DNA of 64,000 nucleotides from an uncultured Pelagibacteraceae bacterium (GCA_902622805.1 CACNRG010000003.1:1-64000), one strand, 5' to 3'; positions 45,476 to 57,664 are shown, counted from the stretch's first letter. Notes: generated by a model from the sequence alone, not told the origin. Numbers and translations: made by a program.

Positions 45476-45552
45476 GCGCTTGTAGCTCAACTGGATAGAG
45501 CGCCTGACTTCGGATCAGGAGGTTCTGGGTTCGACTCCTAGCAGGCGCACCA
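45476..45552 (+). tRNA. tRNA-Arg (TCG), CCA encoded
   Basis: gcgcttgtagctcaactggatagagcgcctgacttcggatcaggaggttctgggttcgactcctagcaggcgcacca; cloverleaf arms pair. Confidence 0.95.
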
Positions 45553-45554
45553 CT

Positions 45555-46346
45555 CTATTCCCCAATATTAATTAAAGTTCCCTTATCTCTGGCTTTATCG
45601 AAAGAATAATAAAATACATATATTGATAAAATTAAATAGAAGGTATTTAGATAAAGTGCATTTAAGATATTTTGAAAATTGACCTCACTATTAACTAGTA
45701 TATTTCTTGTTTCTTCAAAAATATAAACTAGAGGAAGTGCATAAGCTATTGATTGAAAAATTTTTGGTAATATTTCTACAGGATAATATATGCAACCAAA
45801 TGGAGCTAATAAAAACATAGTTGACCAAGCGATATTTTCAAAAGATGGACCAAATCTTAACAAACCTGCTGACACAAATAAACCAAGAGTAATTCCAAAA
45901 ATATATAAACTTAAAAAAAGAAAAGCTAAAGGCAAACCAAGATTAAATAAAGAAATTCCAAATAATGGTGAGGTTAATAGTATTGCCGGAACTAAACCGA
46001 TTAAAGCTCTTATTAACGCCGTAAATACAAGAGAAGTAATGATTTCACTAATTTTCATAGGAGCAATAAATAGATTAGTAAAATTTCTACTCCAAATTTC
46101 CTCTAAAAATAACATATTGAAGCCAATACTTGTTCTAAATAAAAAATCATACAGAATTGCACAAGAAAGAATTACACCAACTGCACCACTGTAATAAGAA
46201 CTATGAGCAGCAAAAAAATTAGATATAAAACCCCATAGAGTAATTTGAATAGAAGGCCAATAAATTAAGTCTAATATTCTTGGAAATGATCTTGTGATTA
46301 AATAAAAATGTCTCAAAAAAAGACCATAAATTCTAGTTATACTCAT
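45555..46346 (-). CDS. ABC-2 type transporter permease
   Basis: Six-TM ABC-2 pattern; overlaps ATPase gene. Confidence 0.87.
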   Translation of the reverse strand: MSITRIYGLFLRHFYLITRSFPRILDLIYWPSIQITLWGFISNFFAAHSSYYSGAVGVILSCAILYDFLFRTSIGFNMLFLEEIWSRNFTNLFIAPMKISEIITSLVFTALIRALIGLVPAILLTSPLFGISLFNLGLPLAFLFLSLYIFGITLGLFVSAGLLRFGPSFENIAWSTMFLLAPFGCIYYPVEILPKIFQSIAYALPLVYIFEETRNILVNSEVNFQNILNALYLNTFYLILSIYVFYYSFDKARDKGTLINIGE

Positions 46347-47071
46347 TTTTCACTTCTTACGATTTCTAAAAAAACTTCCTCTAAATTTTTTCTTCCATAT
46401 TTTTTAATCAATTCATTTGGTATTCCTTTATCTACTATGATACCATCTTTCATCATCAGTACAGAGCTGCATAATCTTTTGACCTCGTCCATATTATGTG
46501 ATGCGAGTAGAACTGATATTTTTTTCTCTTTTTTGTAATTTTCTAAAAAAGTTCTTACAAAATCCCCTGTTTCAGGGTCTAGTGAAGCCGTTGGTTCATC
46601 CAAAAGTAGAACTGAAGGATCATTTATTAGAGCTTTAGCAAGACTAACTCTATTTTTTTGACCAGAGGATAGCTCACCAGTGACCTTATTTAAAAGTTCA
46701 TTTAATCTTAATTTGTTGGCAAGATAATCGATACGTTCATTGAGATTTTTTACATTATATAATTTTCCGTAAACAATTAAATTTTGTTTTACTTTAAGTT
46801 TTTTTGGTAACTCAACATAAGGTGATATAAAATTCATTTTATGTAGAAGAGATATTTTATTTTCCTCTATATTAGTTCCATTGATCAATACATTTCCACT
46901 TGTTGGTTTCAATAAACCCAATATCATTCCAATAGTTGTTGTTTTTCCACAACCGTTTGGGCCCAATAAACCTACCATTTCATTTTCATTTATTTTAAAA
47001 TTAATATTAGTAACAGCATGTTTAGACTTATATTTTTTTGAAAGATTGATTACTTCAATAGAATTTGTCAT
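46343..47071 (-). CDS. ABC transporter ATP-binding protein
   Basis: GLLGPNGCGKTTTIGMILG, LSSGQKNRVSLAKAL, VLLLDEPTASLDPETG. Confidence 0.94.
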   Translation of the reverse strand: MTNSIEVINLSKKYKSKHAVTNINFKINENEMVGLLGPNGCGKTTTIGMILGLLKPTSGNVLINGTNIEENKISLLHKMNFISPYVELPKKLKVKQNLIVYGKLYNVKNLNERIDYLANKLRLNELLNKVTGELSSGQKNRVSLAKALINDPSVLLLDEPTASLDPETGDFVRTFLENYKKEKKISVLLASHNMDEVKRLCSSVLMMKDGIIVDKGIPNELIKKYGRKNLEEVFLEIVRSEK

Positions 47072-48003
47072 CAGTATTTAGAAGCTCTATTAAGTCTATC
47101 ATTTATTGTTTTGCCAAGACCAATGTTGGGAATTTTTTCAACTGCTATCTTTTTATAGCCATCTTTTTTTATTTTTCTTAAAGTTGAATATAAATTTTTT
47201 GCGGCTTGATCTAAATCATTTATCCTAGATAAATAATAATAATTTTTTAAGTGAATATTTCTTTTTTTAATCAATACAAAAGCCTCATCTTTGTATGGCA
47301 ATTTTACATTATTTCTCAAAGGTACTCCCGGTGAGTAATGAAGAGAAAATAATCCTGGAGAAATTTTCTTTTTTGTATTTGTTTTAATTAACAATTTTTT
47401 ATTTAATATTTTTTCAATTTTTGAGATATCTAGACCGCCATATCGTAATACAGAAGGTTTATTTAAAAGGTTTAGAATTGTAGATTCTAAACCGATTTTA
47501 CTTTTTCCACCATCTAAGATAAATTTAATTCTAACTCCAAATTCATCTTTAACATCAGAAGCCTTAACAGAGCTTAATCTTGAAGATATATTAGCACTGG
47601 GTGCAGCTAAAGGGTAATTGAGTTTTTTTAATAATTTCCTAAATAGATAATGTTTAGGAAATCTAACAGCTAGAGTCTTTTTTTTATTATTAACAAATTT
47701 TGAAATTTTAGAATTTTTCTTCAATTTCAGAATATATGTTATTGGTCCAGGAGAAAATTCTTTGTAGAGCTTTAAAAAATTTTCATTCAATTCACAATCT
47801 TTTTTAAGTTGATCAAGGTTATAATAATGAACAATTAGTGGATTGTTTAAAGGTCTTTTTTTTATCTTAAATATTTTTTTTACCGAAACATTAGAGTAAG
47901 CATTACCAGCCAAACCATATACGGTTTCTGTTGGAACAGCTATGCAATCGTTATTATTAAGATGTTTTTCTGCTTTTTTGATATTTGATTGAATAGATTT
48001 CAT
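47071..48003 (-). CDS. L-threonylcarbamoyladenylate synthase (Sua5/YwlC)
   Basis: DCIAVPTETVYGLAGNAYS, RPLNNPLIVHY, AAPSANISSRLS, LESTILNL, SPGLFSLHYSP. Confidence 0.94.
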   Translation of the reverse strand: MKSIQSNIKKAEKHLNNNDCIAVPTETVYGLAGNAYSNVSVKKIFKIKKRPLNNPLIVHYYNLDQLKKDCELNENFLKLYKEFSPGPITYILKLKKNSKISKFVNNKKKTLAVRFPKHYLFRKLLKKLNYPLAAPSANISSRLSSVKASDVKDEFGVRIKFILDGGKSKIGLESTILNLLNKPSVLRYGGLDISKIEKILNKKLLIKTNTKKKISPGLFSLHYSPGVPLRNNVKLPYKDEAFVLIKKRNIHLKNYYYLSRINDLDQAAKNLYSTLRKIKKDGYKKIAVEKIPNIGLGKTINDRLNRASKY

Positions 48004-48023
48004 GTATTAATAATCATTATTAT

Positions 48024-48272
48024 ATGAAAGATAAAATTTTACCACCTGAATATGAACAGAGCTCTCTTGAAGAGCTTACAGAAAAAGCTAACAAAATAAT
48101 TGAGTCATTAGAAAAAGAAAATGATTTAAATAATTCAATTGAAAGATATCAGCAACTTTTACGATTAAACAATATAATCGAAAAAAAATTTCAAAAAGAT
48201 CTAAGATCTATAACAGATGAAACAAGTAAAAAAATAAAAAATCTTATAAAAAAAAATGAAAAAAGAGCTTAG
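48024..48272 (+). CDS. xseB: Exodeoxyribonuclease VII small subunit
   Basis: SLEELTEKANKIIESLEKENDLNNSIERYQQ; directly upstream of ispA. Confidence 0.88.
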   Translation: MKDKILPPEYEQSSLEELTEKANKIIESLEKENDLNNSIERYQQLLRLNNIIEKKFQKDLRSITDETSKKIKNLIKKNEKRA

Positions 48273-49128
48273 TAAAATCGCAAAAGATACAAATTTATTT
48301 TTAAAAGGATACATAAAAAAACAAAAAAAATCAGATTTAATGTCTGCTATGAAGTATGGTTTGTTTCCAGGCGGAAAAAAAATAAGGTCTAAAATTTTAA
48401 TTGATATTGGATCAATTTTTTCAATTGATTATAAATCATTAATTGCTGTGGGTGCGGCTGTTGAGTGTATACATGCTTATTCTCTCATTCATGATGATTT
48501 GCCTTGTATGGATGACGACAAAATTAGAAGAGGAAAGCCATCTACACACATAAAATATGGAGAGTCTACAGCAGTTTTAGCTGGCAATTCATTATTAACA
48601 ATGGCCTTTGAGATTCTAACAAGTCATGATTTAAAATTATCTGAAAAAATAAAGATTAACTTAATAAAAAGATTATCAAAGAGCTCTGGTCATCTAGGGA
48701 TAGCTGGCGGGCAATATTTAGATTTAAGTTATGAGAAGAAAAAAATTTCAAAAAAAAAGATAATTGAGATGGAAATAAAAAAAACTGGTAAACTTTTTAG
48801 TTTCTGTTGTGCAGCTCCAGCAATTATTAAGAAAAGAAAGATTAGTGAAATTAATTCTTTTGAAATAATTGGATCTCAAATTGGTCTTTTATTTCAAATT
48901 GCAGATGATTTGATTGATTTTAAGGGAAATTCAAAATTAGCAGGAAAAAAAACAGGAAAAGATCTTAAAAAAGGCAAGGCAACTTTAATAAATTTATTGG
49001 GATATAGTGAATCAATTAAATATTGTGATAAGATTATAAAAAATATTAATAAGAATTTATTAAAGTATGGCTCAAATACAAAAAAAATTAATGGTACTTT
49101 AAATTATATTTTAAACCGCAATAAATGA
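48256..49128 (+). CDS. ispA: Farnesyl/geranyl diphosphate synthase
   Basis: [49 protein letters not shown]. Confidence 0.94.
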   Translation: MKKELSKIAKDTNLFLKGYIKKQKKSDLMSAMKYGLFPGGKKIRSKILIDIGSIFSIDYKSLIAVGAAVECIHAYSLIHDDLPCMDDDKIRRGKPSTHIKYGESTAVLAGNSLLTMAFEILTSHDLKLSEKIKINLIKRLSKSSGHLGIAGGQYLDLSYEKKKISKKKIIEMEIKKTGKLFSFCCAAPAIIKKRKISEINSFEIIGSQIGLLFQIADDLIDFKGNSKLAGKKTGKDLKKGKATLINLLGYSESIKYCDKIIKNINKNLLKYGSNTKKINGTLNYILNRNK

Positions 49129-51041
49129 AAAAAAATTACAAATTTTTAAACGATATTAACTTTCCTTCTGATTTAAGAAAAGTTCAAGAAAAAAATTTAC
49201 AGATAGTTGCAGATGAGGTTAGAGAGGAAATGATAAGTGCAGTTTCTGAAACAGGTGGACATTTAGGTGCTGGTCTAGGCGTAGTTGAACTGACAGTAGC
49301 TCTACATTATGTCTTTGATACTCCAAATGATAAATTAATATGGGATGTTGGACATCAATCATATCCTCACAAAATTTTGACAGGAAGAAAAGATAAAATA
49401 AGGTCTTTAAGGCAAGGAAATGGATTATCTGGTTTTACAAAAAGATCAGAAAGTGAGTATGATCCATTTGGAGCCGCTCATAGTTCAACTTCTATATCTT
49501 CAGCATTAGGGATAGCCGAGGCCAATAAATTGGAAAATAAATCATCTAATGTAATAGCTGTAATAGGTGATGGGGCCATAAGTGCAGGTATGGCCTATGA
49601 AGCAATGAATAATGCAGGTGCTTCTAATACAAAGATGATAGTCATTTTGAACGATAACGATATGTCAATAGCAAAACCAGTAGGGGCAATGAGGACATAT
49701 TTAGCAAAATTATTTACAGGAAAAATTTATTTTAGTTTAAGAGAGACTTTAAAATTAATTACATCAGCATTTTCTAAAAGATTCAGTGCAAAGGCAGGTA
49801 AAGCTGAGGATTTTTTGCGTTCTGCTGTTACAGGGGGGACTTTATTTAATTCATTAGGTTTTTACTACGCGGGACCAATAGATGGTCATGATTTATCATC
49901 ACTTATTCCAATTTTGAAAAATGCAAGGGACTTAAAACATGAAGGTCCAATAATGATTCATATTAAAACACAAAAGGGCAAGGGTTACTCATATGCTGAA
50001 AAAGCGAACGATCATTATCATGGGGTATCAAAATTTAATGTAGAAACAGGAGAGCAAATTAAAAGTGGATCTAATCTTCCTGCGTATACGAAAGTATTTG
50101 CTAATACATTGGTTAATCATGCAAAAAAAGATAGCAAGATTGTTGGTATCACTGCAGCCATGCCTAGTGGGACTGGTATGGATATTTTTGGTAAAGAATT
50201 TCCTAATAGAATGTTTGATGTTGGTATTGCAGAACAACATGCAGTAACTTTTGCAGCAGGATTAGCAACAGAGGGCTATAAACCATATGCTGCAATTTAT
50301 TCTACATTTTTACAAAGAGCTTATGATCAAGTAGTTCACGACGTTGCCATTCAAAGTTTACCTGTTAGATTTGCTATAGATAGAGCAGGTTTGGTTGGGG
50401 CTGACGGATCAACTCACGCAGGTTCTTTTGACATAACTTATTTATCAACTTTACCAAATTTCATAGTAATGGCAGCTAGTGACGAAGCAGAATTGGTTAG
50501 AATGGTAAATACGTCTGTAGATATTAATGATAAGCCTAGTGCAATAAGATACCCTAGGGGAACGGGCACTGGTGTAGAATTACCATCAATAGACGAAAAA
50601 ATTGAAATAGGTAAAGGTAGAATTATTCAACAAGGAGCTCAAGTATGTTTATTAAGTTTAGGTACTAGACTTGAGGAATGTAGGTTAGCTGCAGGAGATT
50701 TAAAAACTAAAGGTATTTCTATAACAATTGTAGATGCAAGGTTTGCTAAACCTTTAGATGAAAAACTTATTTTAGATTGTGCAAAACAACATGAAATTAT
50801 GATTACAATTGAAGAAGGTTCAATAGGTGGATTTGGATCTCATGTTAAAAATTTACTTTCTGAAAAAGGTATTTTTGATAATGGGTTGAAATTTAGATCA
50901 ATGATTTTACCTGACAAATTTATAGAACAAGATAGTCCAAAAAAAATGTATGAATTAGCTGGGTTGAATAGCTCGCAAATTTCAAAAAAAATATTAGAAG
51001 TTTTATTTAATAAAGATTCAATAAGAGTCGTTAAAAATTAA
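49125..51041 (+). CDS. dxs: 1-deoxy-D-xylulose-5-phosphate synthase
   Basis: [84 protein letters not shown]. Confidence 0.97.
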   Translation: MKKNYKFLNDINFPSDLRKVQEKNLQIVADEVREEMISAVSETGGHLGAGLGVVELTVALHYVFDTPNDKLIWDVGHQSYPHKILTGRKDKIRSLRQGNGLSGFTKRSESEYDPFGAAHSSTSISSALGIAEANKLENKSSNVIAVIGDGAISAGMAYEAMNNAGASNTKMIVILNDNDMSIAKPVGAMRTYLAKLFTGKIYFSLRETLKLITSAFSKRFSAKAGKAEDFLRSAVTGGTLFNSLGFYYAGPIDGHDLSSLIPILKNARDLKHEGPIMIHIKTQKGKGYSYAEKANDHYHGVSKFNVETGEQIKSGSNLPAYTKVFANTLVNHAKKDSKIVGITAAMPSGTGMDIFGKEFPNRMFDVGIAEQHAVTFAAGLATEGYKPYAAIYSTFLQRAYDQVVHDVAIQSLPVRFAIDRAGLVGADGSTHAGSFDITYLSTLPNFIVMAASDEAELVRMVNTSVDINDKPSAIRYPRGTGTGVELPSIDEKIEIGKGRIIQQGAQVCLLSLGTRLEECRLAAGDLKTKGISITIVDARFAKPLDEKLILDCAKQHEIMITIEEGSIGGFGSHVKNLLSEKGIFDNGLKFRSMILPDKFIEQDSPKKMYELAGLNSSQISKKILEVLFNKDSIRVVKN

Positions 51042-51046
51042 TTTTC

Positions 51047-52129
51047 TTATCCACATTGAGCTTTATTCATTAAGTAGTGGTCGAGCAATACACAGTTCAT
51101 CATAGCTTCACCTATAGGAACCGCTCTTATACCAACACATGGATCATGCCTTCCCTTAACTGAAATTGTAGTATTTTTTCCAAATTTATTTATAGTTTTT
51201 CTAGTTGTTAAAATTGAAGAGGTAGGTTTAACTGCAAATGAGGCAATTATTTCTTGGCCAGTCGAAATTCCACCTAGTATTCCTCCAGCATTATTAGAGT
51301 TAAATTTTAATTTTTTTCCTTTTGCTGAAATTTCATCAGAGTTTTGTTCTCCACTTAGTTGTGCAGAATTCATTCCTGAACCAATATTTACTCCTTTAAC
51401 AGCATTAATGCTCATTAGACTTGAGGCTATATCTGTGTCAAGCTTTGAATAAATTGGGGCACCTAAACCTATAGGAATACCTCTAGCTCTTAACTCAATT
51501 ACTGCTCCACATGATGATCCAGATTTTCTTACAGAAAGTAAATATTTTTCCCAAAGTTTAATCATAGATTTATCTGGACAAAAAAATGGATTTTTTGAAA
51601 TTACCCTATCATTCCATTGAGTAGTGTCACATCCTAATATCCCTAATTGTATGACTGCTCCAATGACTTTAAATTTTTTTCCCAATTTTTTTTCAAGAAC
51701 GATTTTTGCAATTGCACCAGCAGCAACTCTTGCTGCTGTTTCTCTAGCAGAGGATCTTCCTCCACCTCTATAATCTCTTATTCCGTATTTTTTAAAATAA
51801 GTAAAATCTGCATGACCAGGTCTAAATTTATCTTTAATATTTCCGTAATCTTTAGATCTCATATCTTTATTGTAAATTATAAGTGAAATAGGTGTTCCAG
51901 TAGTTTTGCCCTCAAAAACACCAGACAATATTTCGACTTTATCGTCCTCTTTTCTCTGAGTTGTAAATTTAGATTGTCCTGGTTTTCTTTTATCCAATTC
52001 TCTCTGAATATCTTGCTCTTTTAGATTTATATTTGGTGGACAACCATCAACTATGCAGCCAATTGCGGGACCATGAGATTCTCCCCATGTAGTGAAACGA
52101 AATAGCTTTCCAAAAGTATTAAATGACAT
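51047..52129 (-). CDS. aroC: Chorismate synthase
   Basis: [62 protein letters not shown]. Confidence 0.97.
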   Translation of the reverse strand: MSFNTFGKLFRFTTWGESHGPAIGCIVDGCPPNINLKEQDIQRELDKRKPGQSKFTTQRKEDDKVEILSGVFEGKTTGTPISLIIYNKDMRSKDYGNIKDKFRPGHADFTYFKKYGIRDYRGGGRSSARETAARVAAGAIAKIVLEKKLGKKFKVIGAVIQLGILGCDTTQWNDRVISKNPFFCPDKSMIKLWEKYLLSVRKSGSSCGAVIELRARGIPIGLGAPIYSKLDTDIASSLMSINAVKGVNIGSGMNSAQLSGEQNSDEISAKGKKLKFNSNNAGGILGGISTGQEIIASFAVKPTSSILTTRKTINKFGKNTTISVKGRHDPCVGIRAVPIGEAMMNCVLLDHYLMNKAQCG

Positions 52130-52162
52130 TATTTATATTGTATAGATTATTTTGTTTAAATT

Positions 52163-52789
52163 ATGAATCAAAAAAACTCACTAGGGCTTAATAAATGCTT
52201 CTTAGATCTAGATAACCCATTTGAACTATTTCAAAAATGGTTTGAGGAGGCTAAAAAAAAAGAAATTAACGATCCAAATGCTTTAGCACTTGGTACTGCA
52301 AACAAAGAAGGTATTCCCTCAGTAAGAATGGTTTTACTCAAAGGACACAGTGAAAAAGGATTTGTTTTTTATACTAATTTAAATAGTCAGAAAGGAAATG
52401 AAATTAAAGAAAACCCAAATGCTACAATGTGCTTTCATTGGAAAAGTCTGTTAAGACAAATAAGAATAGTTGGAACATTGAAACAAGTAAATGATCAAAT
52501 TGCCGATGAGTATTATAACTCTAGAGCATATGATAGTAGAATAGGTGCCTGGGCCTCAAAACAAAGCAGTATTTTACAAACTAGAGATGAACTTTTAGAT
52601 TCTATAGAAAATTATAAAAAAAAATTTAATGACAAAGATAATGTGCCTAGGCCAAGCCACTGGTCTGGCTGGAATTTAAAACCTTCCAAAATTGAATTTT
52701 GGTTAGATGGAGATAATAGAATACATGAAAGGTTAAAGTACTCTTTAGATAAAAATGGTAGTTGGACAAAAAGCCTTCTAAGTCCCTAA
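52163..52789 (+). CDS. pdxH: Pyridoxamine 5'-phosphate oxidase
   Basis: NALALGTANKEGIPSVRMVLLKG, FYTNLNSQKGNEI, RPSHWSGWNLKPSKIEFWLDGDNRIHERLKY. Confidence 0.95.
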   Translation: MNQKNSLGLNKCFLDLDNPFELFQKWFEEAKKKEINDPNALALGTANKEGIPSVRMVLLKGHSEKGFVFYTNLNSQKGNEIKENPNATMCFHWKSLLRQIRIVGTLKQVNDQIADEYYNSRAYDSRIGAWASKQSSILQTRDELLDSIENYKKKFNDKDNVPRPSHWSGWNLKPSKIEFWLDGDNRIHERLKYSLDKNGSWTKSLLSP

Positions 52790-53799
52790 AAATCTCTAGA
52801 TAAACTAAATGAAGTTAAATTTTCAAGAATATTTCTCTCATTACAATCCTTAAATATCGATAACGAATTTGAAGCTAAATTTATATAATGATTTGCTTTC
52901 TGATAACATTCTTTAATAATTTCATATTGTTTGATTAAAGTTAATGTATAATTAAAATCATTTTCATCTCTAATGTCTTTTAAAAAAATATCTTTAAGAC
53001 TTCCCTTTTCTTTTAGATTTGCTTTTTGAAATAATAAGATTATTGGCAGAGTAATTTTACCTTCATAAAAATCTTTTCCAATTTTTTTTCCGAATAATTT
53101 TAATTCTGAATTGTAATCTAAAGTATCATCAGCTATTTGGAACGTTAACCCCAAATTTCTTCCATAAAATTCTAAAGCTTCTTTTTCCTTCGTTGTCATT
53201 TCTGACAAAATTCCTCCAACTTTGGTAGCGGCTGCAAATAATTCAGCAGTTTTTGCAGAGATTATTTTTAAATAAGTTTCCTCTAACATATCTACCTCAC
53301 CCTTATGCTGTAATTGGAGAACTTCTCCTTGAGCAATCTTAGAGGAAGTTGAGGATAATAATTTTAAGACCTCAATATTTCCATCATCTACCATCATTTC
53401 AAAACATCTACTAAGTAAATAATCTCCAACTAAAACGGAAGAATGGTTATCCCAAACTTTGTTTAAAGTTTCTCTCCCCCTTCTGATAGATCCATTATCT
53501 ATTACATCATCGTGCATTAAAGTTGCTGAGTGAATAAGTTCTACACAAGCAGCTAAATTTATATCTCTAGTTCCTTTTGAATATCTACATAATTTTGCAG
53601 AACCTAGTGTTAGTAAGGCCCTTAATCTTTTTCCACCCGTATCAAGGTGATAGCTTGTCATTTTCTGAACTAACTCGACATTGCTCTCTAATTTAGACTT
53701 TATTTTTTCTTCAACTAACATCAATTTGTCTTCAACTGAATTCTTAAGTTGAAAATATGAATTATTAATTTTGTTTTTTAGTTGTATGACGCTTCCCAT
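52786..53799 (-). CDS. ispB: Polyprenyl (octaprenyl) diphosphate synthase
   Basis: TGGKRLRALLTL, IHSATLMHDDVIDNGSIRRGRETLN, LTFQIADDTLDY. Confidence 0.94.
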   Translation of the reverse strand: MGSVIQLKNKINNSYFQLKNSVEDKLMLVEEKIKSKLESNVELVQKMTSYHLDTGGKRLRALLTLGSAKLCRYSKGTRDINLAACVELIHSATLMHDDVIDNGSIRRGRETLNKVWDNHSSVLVGDYLLSRCFEMMVDDGNIEVLKLLSSTSSKIAQGEVLQLQHKGEVDMLEETYLKIISAKTAELFAAATKVGGILSEMTTKEKEALEFYGRNLGLTFQIADDTLDYNSELKLFGKKIGKDFYEGKITLPIILLFQKANLKEKGSLKDIFLKDIRDENDFNYTLTLIKQYEIIKECYQKANHYINLASNSLSIFKDCNERNILENLTSFSLSRDF

Positions 53800-53912
53800 T
53801 TATTGAGCAAATTAGTATAATAGGTTGCTTTTGATACTTATCAATTGACGCACCTGAATCTTCAATTATAAGGTGTCTTTATATTCACAAAAAAATTCTA
53901 TAAATATTCAAA

Positions 53913-54719
53913 ATGCTCTCTTTTTTTAAAAAAAAAAAAATTATTCCACATATAAAGCTAAGTGGTGTAATCGGTAATGTTGGTAAATTTAAACAAGGTA
54001 TAGATTTTTCTGGTCAAGAAGAGATAATTTCAAAAGCTTTTTCAGTTAAAAAAGCACCATGTGTCGCTATTACAATAAATTCACCTGGAGGTTCTCCAGT
54101 CCAATCACATTTAATTTACAGCTTAATTAGACAACAGGCAAAAAAAAATAAAAAAAAAGTAATAGTTTTTGCTGAAGATGTAGCTGCCTCAGGTGGATAT
54201 CTAATAGCATGTGCTGGAGATGAAATTTACGCGAACTCAAGTTCAATAATAGGCTCGATAGGAGTTATCTACTCTTCTTTTGGCTTTACAGAATTGATAA
54301 AAAAAATAGGTGTTGAGAGAAGAGTGCACACTGCTGGGAAAAATAAAAGCACATTAGACCCATTTCTAGATGAAAAAAAGGAAGACATCGAAAGATTAAA
54401 AAATATTCAATTAGATTTACATAAAGATTTTATAGAGGTAGTCGAAAAAAGCAGGTCATCAAAACTTAAAAAATCTGAGGTAGAATTATTTTCGGGTGAA
54501 TTTTGGTCAGGCAGAAAAGCCAAAGATCTTGGTTTGATAGATGAGATAGGAAATGCAAACCAGATTTTAAGAGAAAAATTTGGAGAGGATGTTGTTATTA
54601 AAAAATTTGAAAAATCAAAAAGTTGGCTTAGCAAAAGATTATCATCTTCAAATGACCATGTCGATCAATTAGCAAACATATTAGAGGAAAAATCAGTTTG
54701 GCAAAAATATGGCCTCTAA
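53913..54719 (+). CDS. S49 family signal-peptide peptidase (SohB/SppA-like)
   Basis: [56 protein letters not shown]. Confidence 0.92.
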   Translation: MLSFFKKKKIIPHIKLSGVIGNVGKFKQGIDFSGQEEIISKAFSVKKAPCVAITINSPGGSPVQSHLIYSLIRQQAKKNKKKVIVFAEDVAASGGYLIACAGDEIYANSSSIIGSIGVIYSSFGFTELIKKIGVERRVHTAGKNKSTLDPFLDEKKEDIERLKNIQLDLHKDFIEVVEKSRSSKLKKSEVELFSGEFWSGRKAKDLGLIDEIGNANQILREKFGEDVVIKKFEKSKSWLSKRLSSSNDHVDQLANILEEKSVWQKYGL

Positions 54720-55590
54720 AAAAAATAAAAAAAAACCAAAATTTCAAACTTTTCAAGATACAATTATTAATCTACAAAAGTTTTGGAGCAAAAATGGATG
54801 CGTAATTTTACAACCTTATGATATGGAAGTTGGAGCTGGAACATTTCATCCAGCTACCACTTTAAGATCACTAGGGCCCAAGCCATGGAAAGCAGCTTAC
54901 GTTCAACCTTCACGAAGACCTACTGATGGAAGATATGGAGATAATCCAAATAGACTTCAGCATTATTATCAATTTCAAGTTTTAATAAAACCCTCTCCAC
55001 TAAATATTAAAAAACTTTATTTAAATAGTTTGTCGGTAATAGGAATTAATCATAAAGACCATGATATTAGATTTGTTGAAGATGACTGGGAAAGTCCAAC
55101 TCTAGGGGCTGCAGGTCTTGGATGGGAAGTATGGTGTGATGGAATGGAAATATCTCAATTTACATATTTTCAACAAATGGCAGGTTTCGAATGTAAACCA
55201 GTGTCAGTAGAAATAACTTACGGCCTTGAAAGAATTTGTATGTTTACCCAACAGAAAAAAAACGTTTATGATTTAGTATGGAATGATGAAGGTATTGATT
55301 ACAAAGAAGTTTTTCATCAATCAGAGAAAGAATTTTCAGCTTATAACTTTGAACACGCTAATACAGAAAATTTATTCAAAATATTTGATATGCATGAGAG
55401 TGAGGCAAAATCATTAGCTGAAAAAAATATATCTTTACCTGCATACGATCAATGTTTAAAAGCAAGTCATATATTTAACGTATTAGATGCTCGAGGAGCT
55501 ATTAGTGTTGCTCAAAGAGCAGAATATATTGGTCGAATAAGAGAAATCACAAAACAAGCTGCTGCAATTTGGGTAGAATCACAAACATAA
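54709..55590 (+). CDS. glyQ: Glycyl-tRNA synthetase alpha subunit
   Basis: [62 protein letters not shown]. Confidence 0.97.
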   Translation: MASKKNKKKPKFQTFQDTIINLQKFWSKNGCVILQPYDMEVGAGTFHPATTLRSLGPKPWKAAYVQPSRRPTDGRYGDNPNRLQHYYQFQVLIKPSPLNIKKLYLNSLSVIGINHKDHDIRFVEDDWESPTLGAAGLGWEVWCDGMEISQFTYFQQMAGFECKPVSVEITYGLERICMFTQQKKNVYDLVWNDEGIDYKEVFHQSEKEFSAYNFEHANTENLFKIFDMHESEAKSLAEKNISLPAYDQCLKASHIFNVLDARGAISVAQRAEYIGRIREITKQAAAIWVESQT

Positions 55591-55591
55591 A

Positions 55592-57664
55592 ATGTCAGAG
55601 TTTTTTTTAGAGTTATTTAGTGAAGAAATTCCTGCTGGACTTCAGAAAAATTTAAGAGAAAAAATTTTAGAAGACTTTAAAAGTTTATTTGAGGAAAAAT
55701 TAATAAAATCAAAAAAAAATTTTTCTTTTTCAACTCCAAATAGATTAGTTTTAGTTTTTGAAGGCCTAGATAAACAAATTAAAATCAAATCTAAAGAGAT
55801 TAGAGGCCCTAAAACAAACGCTCCAGAACAAGCGTTGCAGGGATTTTTGAGATCAAACAAAATTGACAAAAAGGATCTATTTAAAAAAAAAACTGAAAAA
55901 GATGAATTTTTTTTTTACAAAACTGTGGCAACCTCATTAAAAACACATGATTTACTCACTGAATTTACTCCAAAAATTTTGAGTAACTATCAATGGAAAA
56001 AATCAATGAAATGGGGTGAATTTGATTTGAATTGGGGAAGACCACTAAAATCAATTTTATCAATATTTGATAAAAAAATTGTAAGTTTTAAATTTCATCA
56101 TTTGGTCTCCTCTAATTCGACTTTTTTAGATAAAGATTTTGAGGATAAAAAAAGATCTTTTGAAAATTTTAAAAAATATGAAAAATTTTTTGAAAATAAT
56201 GGAGTTATTATTAATCAAAATAAAAGATTAAAAATAATTAATAAATCTTTTTTAAAGATAATAGGAAAAAAAGGATTAAGAATTAATGAAAATCCTAAAT
56301 TAATAGATGAGGTAGTAAATTTAGTAGATAGCCCAAATGTTTTATTATGCAAATTTGATAAAAAATTTTTATCAGTTCCTAAAGAGATTTTGATTTTAAC
56401 AATGGAGTCTCAACAGAAATATTTTCCAACATTCAATGATAATAATGAAATTACGAATGAATTTTTAATTGTAACAAATAAAAAAGACAAAAAGGGACTC
56501 ATTAAAATAGGCAATGAGAGAGTGGTTGATGCAAGATTAAGTGATGCAGAATTCTTTTGGAATAAAGACAAATCTCAAAATTTGGTAAAAAAAGTTTCTG
56601 ATCTTAAAAATATGAATTTCTTCAAGGGACTCGGTACGTATTTTGATAAAGTTCAAAGAATGAGAAAATTGGCAGCCACAATTTCTGATGAGTTACTAAT
56701 TAGCAAAGAAAAAGTCGAACTTTCGGCTACAATATGTAAAACAGATTTGATCTCAGAGATCGTTAATGAATTTCCTGAGCTTCAAGGAATTATGGGAGGG
56801 TATCTTTCTCAAGTTCAAGGTTTTGACAAAGAAATAGTTGATGCGGTTAAAGAACAATATTTACCATCTGGTTCAAACTCAGATGTTTCAAAAAAACCAT
56901 ATAGCATTACCCTTTCACTTGCCGATAGAATTGATACTTTAATAGGTTTTTTTGGTGTTAATGAAAAACCCTCAAGTTCAAAAGATCCCTACGCCTTAAG
57001 AAGAGTTGCACAAGGAATTATAAGAATATTAATTGAAAATAAAAAAGATATTAAAATTAATGATATCATTTCATATTCATCAAATGTTTATTTGGATCAA
57101 GGTTTTAAGTTTTCAAATAAAGAATTAACTAAAGATATTTCAAACTTTTTAAAAGATAGATTTAGATATTACTTAAAAGAAAAAGATTTTAGACATGATA
57201 TTATTGAAGCGTCATCCAAAACATTAAATTTAAACAAAATTTCTATGACTTATAAAAAAGCGAGAAGTCTAAATAAAATTATCAATAAACAAATAGGAGA
57301 AGATATTATTTCATCTTATAAAAGAGCTTTTAATATTCTAAGCGCAGAGATAAAAAATAATAATAAAATTTTAACTAATATAACTGACCCCGGTATTTTT
57401 AAAAATGATTTTGAAAAAGCTCTATTTAAGAAAACAAGTGAACTAAGACAGTATTTTTCTGGAATAACACAAAAACAAAATTTTGATGAAACATTAATTT
57501 TTCTTGCCACCGCAAAAAAAGAGATTTTTGATTTTTTTGATAACGTAAAAGTTAATGATGATAGTGAAGTTGTTAAAAAAAATAGATTGGAACTATTAAA
57601 TTTCTTCTGTAAAACCTATGAAAATTTTATAGATTTTCAATTGATCAAAGATATTAATGAATAA
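55592..57664 (+). CDS. glyS: Glycyl-tRNA synthetase beta subunit
   Basis: LELFSEEIPAGLQ, FPELQGIMGGYLSQVQGFDKEI, DPYALRRVAQGIIRIL. Confidence 0.96.
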   Translation: MSEFFLELFSEEIPAGLQKNLREKILEDFKSLFEEKLIKSKKNFSFSTPNRLVLVFEGLDKQIKIKSKEIRGPKTNAPEQALQGFLRSNKIDKKDLFKKKTEKDEFFFYKTVATSLKTHDLLTEFTPKILSNYQWKKSMKWGEFDLNWGRPLKSILSIFDKKIVSFKFHHLVSSNSTFLDKDFEDKKRSFENFKKYEKFFENNGVIINQNKRLKIINKSFLKIIGKKGLRINENPKLIDEVVNLVDSPNVLLCKFDKKFLSVPKEILILTMESQQKYFPTFNDNNEITNEFLIVTNKKDKKGLIKIGNERVVDARLSDAEFFWNKDKSQNLVKKVSDLKNMNFFKGLGTYFDKVQRMRKLAATISDELLISKEKVELSATICKTDLISEIVNEFPELQGIMGGYLSQVQGFDKEIVDAVKEQYLPSGSNSDVSKKPYSITLSLADRIDTLIGFFGVNEKPSSSKDPYALRRVAQGIIRILIENKKDIKINDIISYSSNVYLDQGFKFSNKELTKDISNFLKDRFRYYLKEKDFRHDIIEASSKTLNLNKISMTYKKARSLNKIINKQIGEDIISSYKRAFNILSAEIKNNNKILTNITDPGIFKNDFEKALFKKTSELRQYFSGITQKQNFDETLIFLATAKKEIFDFFDNVKVNDDSEVVKKNRLELLNFFCKTYENFIDFQLIKDINE

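Noticed and set aside
45476-45600. tRNA-Arg as an integration site
   Set aside because: The 3' end is followed within 2 nt by a conserved ABC-2 permease gene; no integrase or repeated tRNA fragment is visible in the window.
45790-46194. 134-aa plus ORF antisense to the ABC-2 permease
   Set aside because: Shadow ORF; the minus frame has clear membrane-protein character.
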